Positions 4,346 to 5,273 of a stretch of 5,273 bases of DNA are shown here, in pieces. This DNA comes from an uncultured Eubacteriales bacterium. GTDB lineage: Bacteria > Bacillota > Clostridia > Lachnospirales > Anaerotignaceae. A model generated the notes under the pieces. It did not search any database. It was not told the DNA's origin and saw nothing but the letters and a program-made list of their open reading frames with translations. The stretch lies in NCBI GenBank assembly GCA_900548595.1, contig URLB01000129.1, positions 1-5,273 on the forward strand. Direction: 5' to 3'. The translations under genes were made by a program, and so were the position numbers. Each line of letters starts with the position of its first letter. Position 1 is the stretch's first letter.

Positions 4346-5273
4346 TTATTCATGTTTTGAATTTTCAATAAGTCTTAGAACTTTCTCCTCTGTTGCCTGA
4401 ACTTCACCGTCATCTATATGAACGTTTATTGTTCTTATTATTTCTCCGGTATCATAAACGTATTTTGTAAGATAAACCATGCTATCATTATTACCATAAT
4501 TTTTCCATTGCGTTTCATATACATATCTTACTCCGTCTTCTATCTTCTCTTCCGTTCCAATCCAACGAGGATATTCCCAATAACGTTTAAAGATAAGATC
4601 CAAATTTTCAGATGATATATCGGGGTACTCTATTTCCAAATCTCTGTATTCACCTATAACAGCAGTTCTTCCTATTGAATCCAAGTATTGTTTAGCATAT
4701 TTCCTTTCCTGAGCCTGTAAAGCGGCTCTGTCACCGTCGGAAGGATGAACGACGCGATTATACAGTTCTTGCGGAAATAATGTTTTTATCGAAGCAACGT
4801 ATCCCTCACCGTCTTCCGGTAATTTATAACTTTGCAGTATATAACCGTCATCCTTATCTTCTAGAAAAGTCATTGCAACAGGTATAACCCCCGTGCCGCT
4901 TATTTTTATAAACATATCGTTTTGGAAAGCATATTCCCCGTATGTAGTAAGAGCATATAAAGTAATATATGAACTGTTTTCCGAAGAGTCCAATATTATA
5001 TGCCCCTCGGCATTACATTCACCATCCATATAACTTCCCGAATTACTGGTGATAACTGCATTTGCAACTGCGTCATCAAGTTCTTCAGATATACTGGATA
5101 TTGCAGGCATCGGTGCTGATGCCCAAATAGGATTCATATCCTTCGTTTTTTCATTTTCGGCAGTATCTTCGACAATAGCCTCTTCTTCCTTTTCTGCCTT
5201 TTCGGAATTAGTACCCTTTAGATTAACATCAGTATCTCCTTCAACAGCTTCTTTTTTCTGTACATTTATTTTA
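4346..5273 (-). CDS. hypothetical protein, possible C-terminal part of a BlaR1/M56-like membrane metalloprotease; 5' end missing
   Basis: The reading frame is open from its TAA stop at 4348-4346 to the right edge, giving 308 visible residues, so the N-terminus lies outside. The ATG at 5137 (residue 46) is probably internal: the frame has no stop before it, and the AAGGA ahead of it is too close to be a good site. Residues 1-45 are a charged Glu/Lys-rich linker (SEKAEKEEEAIVDTEAENEK). A soluble, probably beta-rich region follows: ITLYALTTYGEYAF, KISGTGVIPVAMTF and YKLPEDGEGY, then a helical YAKQYLDSIGR and a C-terminal segment with YPRWIGTEEKIEDGVRYVYE and YDTGEIIRTINVHIDDGEV. From memory these phrases resemble the extracytoplasmic tail of clostridial M56/BlaR1-type peptidases, but I could not verify this. 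No HExxH motif or membrane segment is visible here; both would be in the missing N-terminus. The coding call is firm, the family call moderate. Confidence 0.6.
   Translation of the reverse strand, partial: KINVQKKEAVEGDTDVNLKGTNSEKAEKEEEAIVEDTAENEKTKDMNPIWASAPMPAISSISEELDDAVANAVITSNSGSYMDGECNAEGHIILDSSENSSYITLYALTTYGEYAFQNDMFIKISGTGVIPVAMTFLEDKDDGYILQSYKLPEDGEGYVASIKTLFPQELYNRVVHPSDGDRAALQAQERKYAKQYLDSIGRTAVIGEYRDLEIEYPDISSENLDLIFKRYWEYPRWIGTEEKIEDGVRYVYETQWKNYGNNDSMVYLTKYVYDTGEIIRTINVHIDDGEVQATEEKVLRLIENSKHE

Noticed and set aside
1..5273. A new defence system, mobile element, CRISPR array or phage remnant
   Set aside because: All genes but one belong to well-known housekeeping or regulatory families. 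There are no spaced repeats, transposase, integrase or attachment sites, and no stretch of foreign-looking composition by eye.

Overview
The window reads as a piece of a low-GC Gram-positive chromosome, most likely a member of Clostridia. The evidence is AT-rich intergenic DNA, strong AGGAG-type ribosome binding sites, tightly packed genes, a cysS-mrnC-rlmB gene order known from Firmicutes, and a putative M56-type sensor fragment of a kind I associate with Clostridia. Every supported gene lies on the minus strand, so transcription runs from high to low coordinates. I see no gene on the plus strand, no RNA gene, no mobile element and no CRISPR array.

In transcription order there are three units. 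(1) 5273-4346 is the 3' part of a large hypothetical protein, possibly the C-terminal extracytoplasmic part of a BlaR1/M56-like membrane metalloprotease. It is cut by the window edge and followed by an intrinsic terminator built from three copies of a GC-rich core. (2) 4207-3138 is a two-gene operon behind a good sigma-A-type promoter (TTGAAA-17-TATACT). It encodes a short DtxR/MntR-type metal-dependent repressor and a YjjG/YfnB-type HAD nucleotidase. A perfect 14-bp palindrome lies next to the -10 hexamer and may be an operator. The unit ends in a perfect 11-bp terminator hairpin. (3) 2970-1 is a housekeeping operon, ispF-cysS-mrnC-rlmB, with gaps of 13, 2 and 10 bp. It sits behind an extended -10 promoter, and rlmB runs off the left edge.

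The third unit joins isoprenoid precursor synthesis (IspF), cysteinyl-tRNA charging (CysS), 23S rRNA maturation (Mini-III) and 23S rRNA 2'-O-methylation (RlmB). Compared with the Bacillus subtilis order ispD-ispF-gltX-cysE-cysS-mrnC-rlmB, it looks condensed: gltX and cysE are absent between ispF and cysS, and ispD is not upstream.

I found no convincing new biological system. The most worthwhile leads are the hybrid metal site of the DtxR-family regulator with its candidate operator, its pairing with a nucleotidase, the competing stems of the terminator at 4288-4336, and the truncated sensor-like protein at the right edge.
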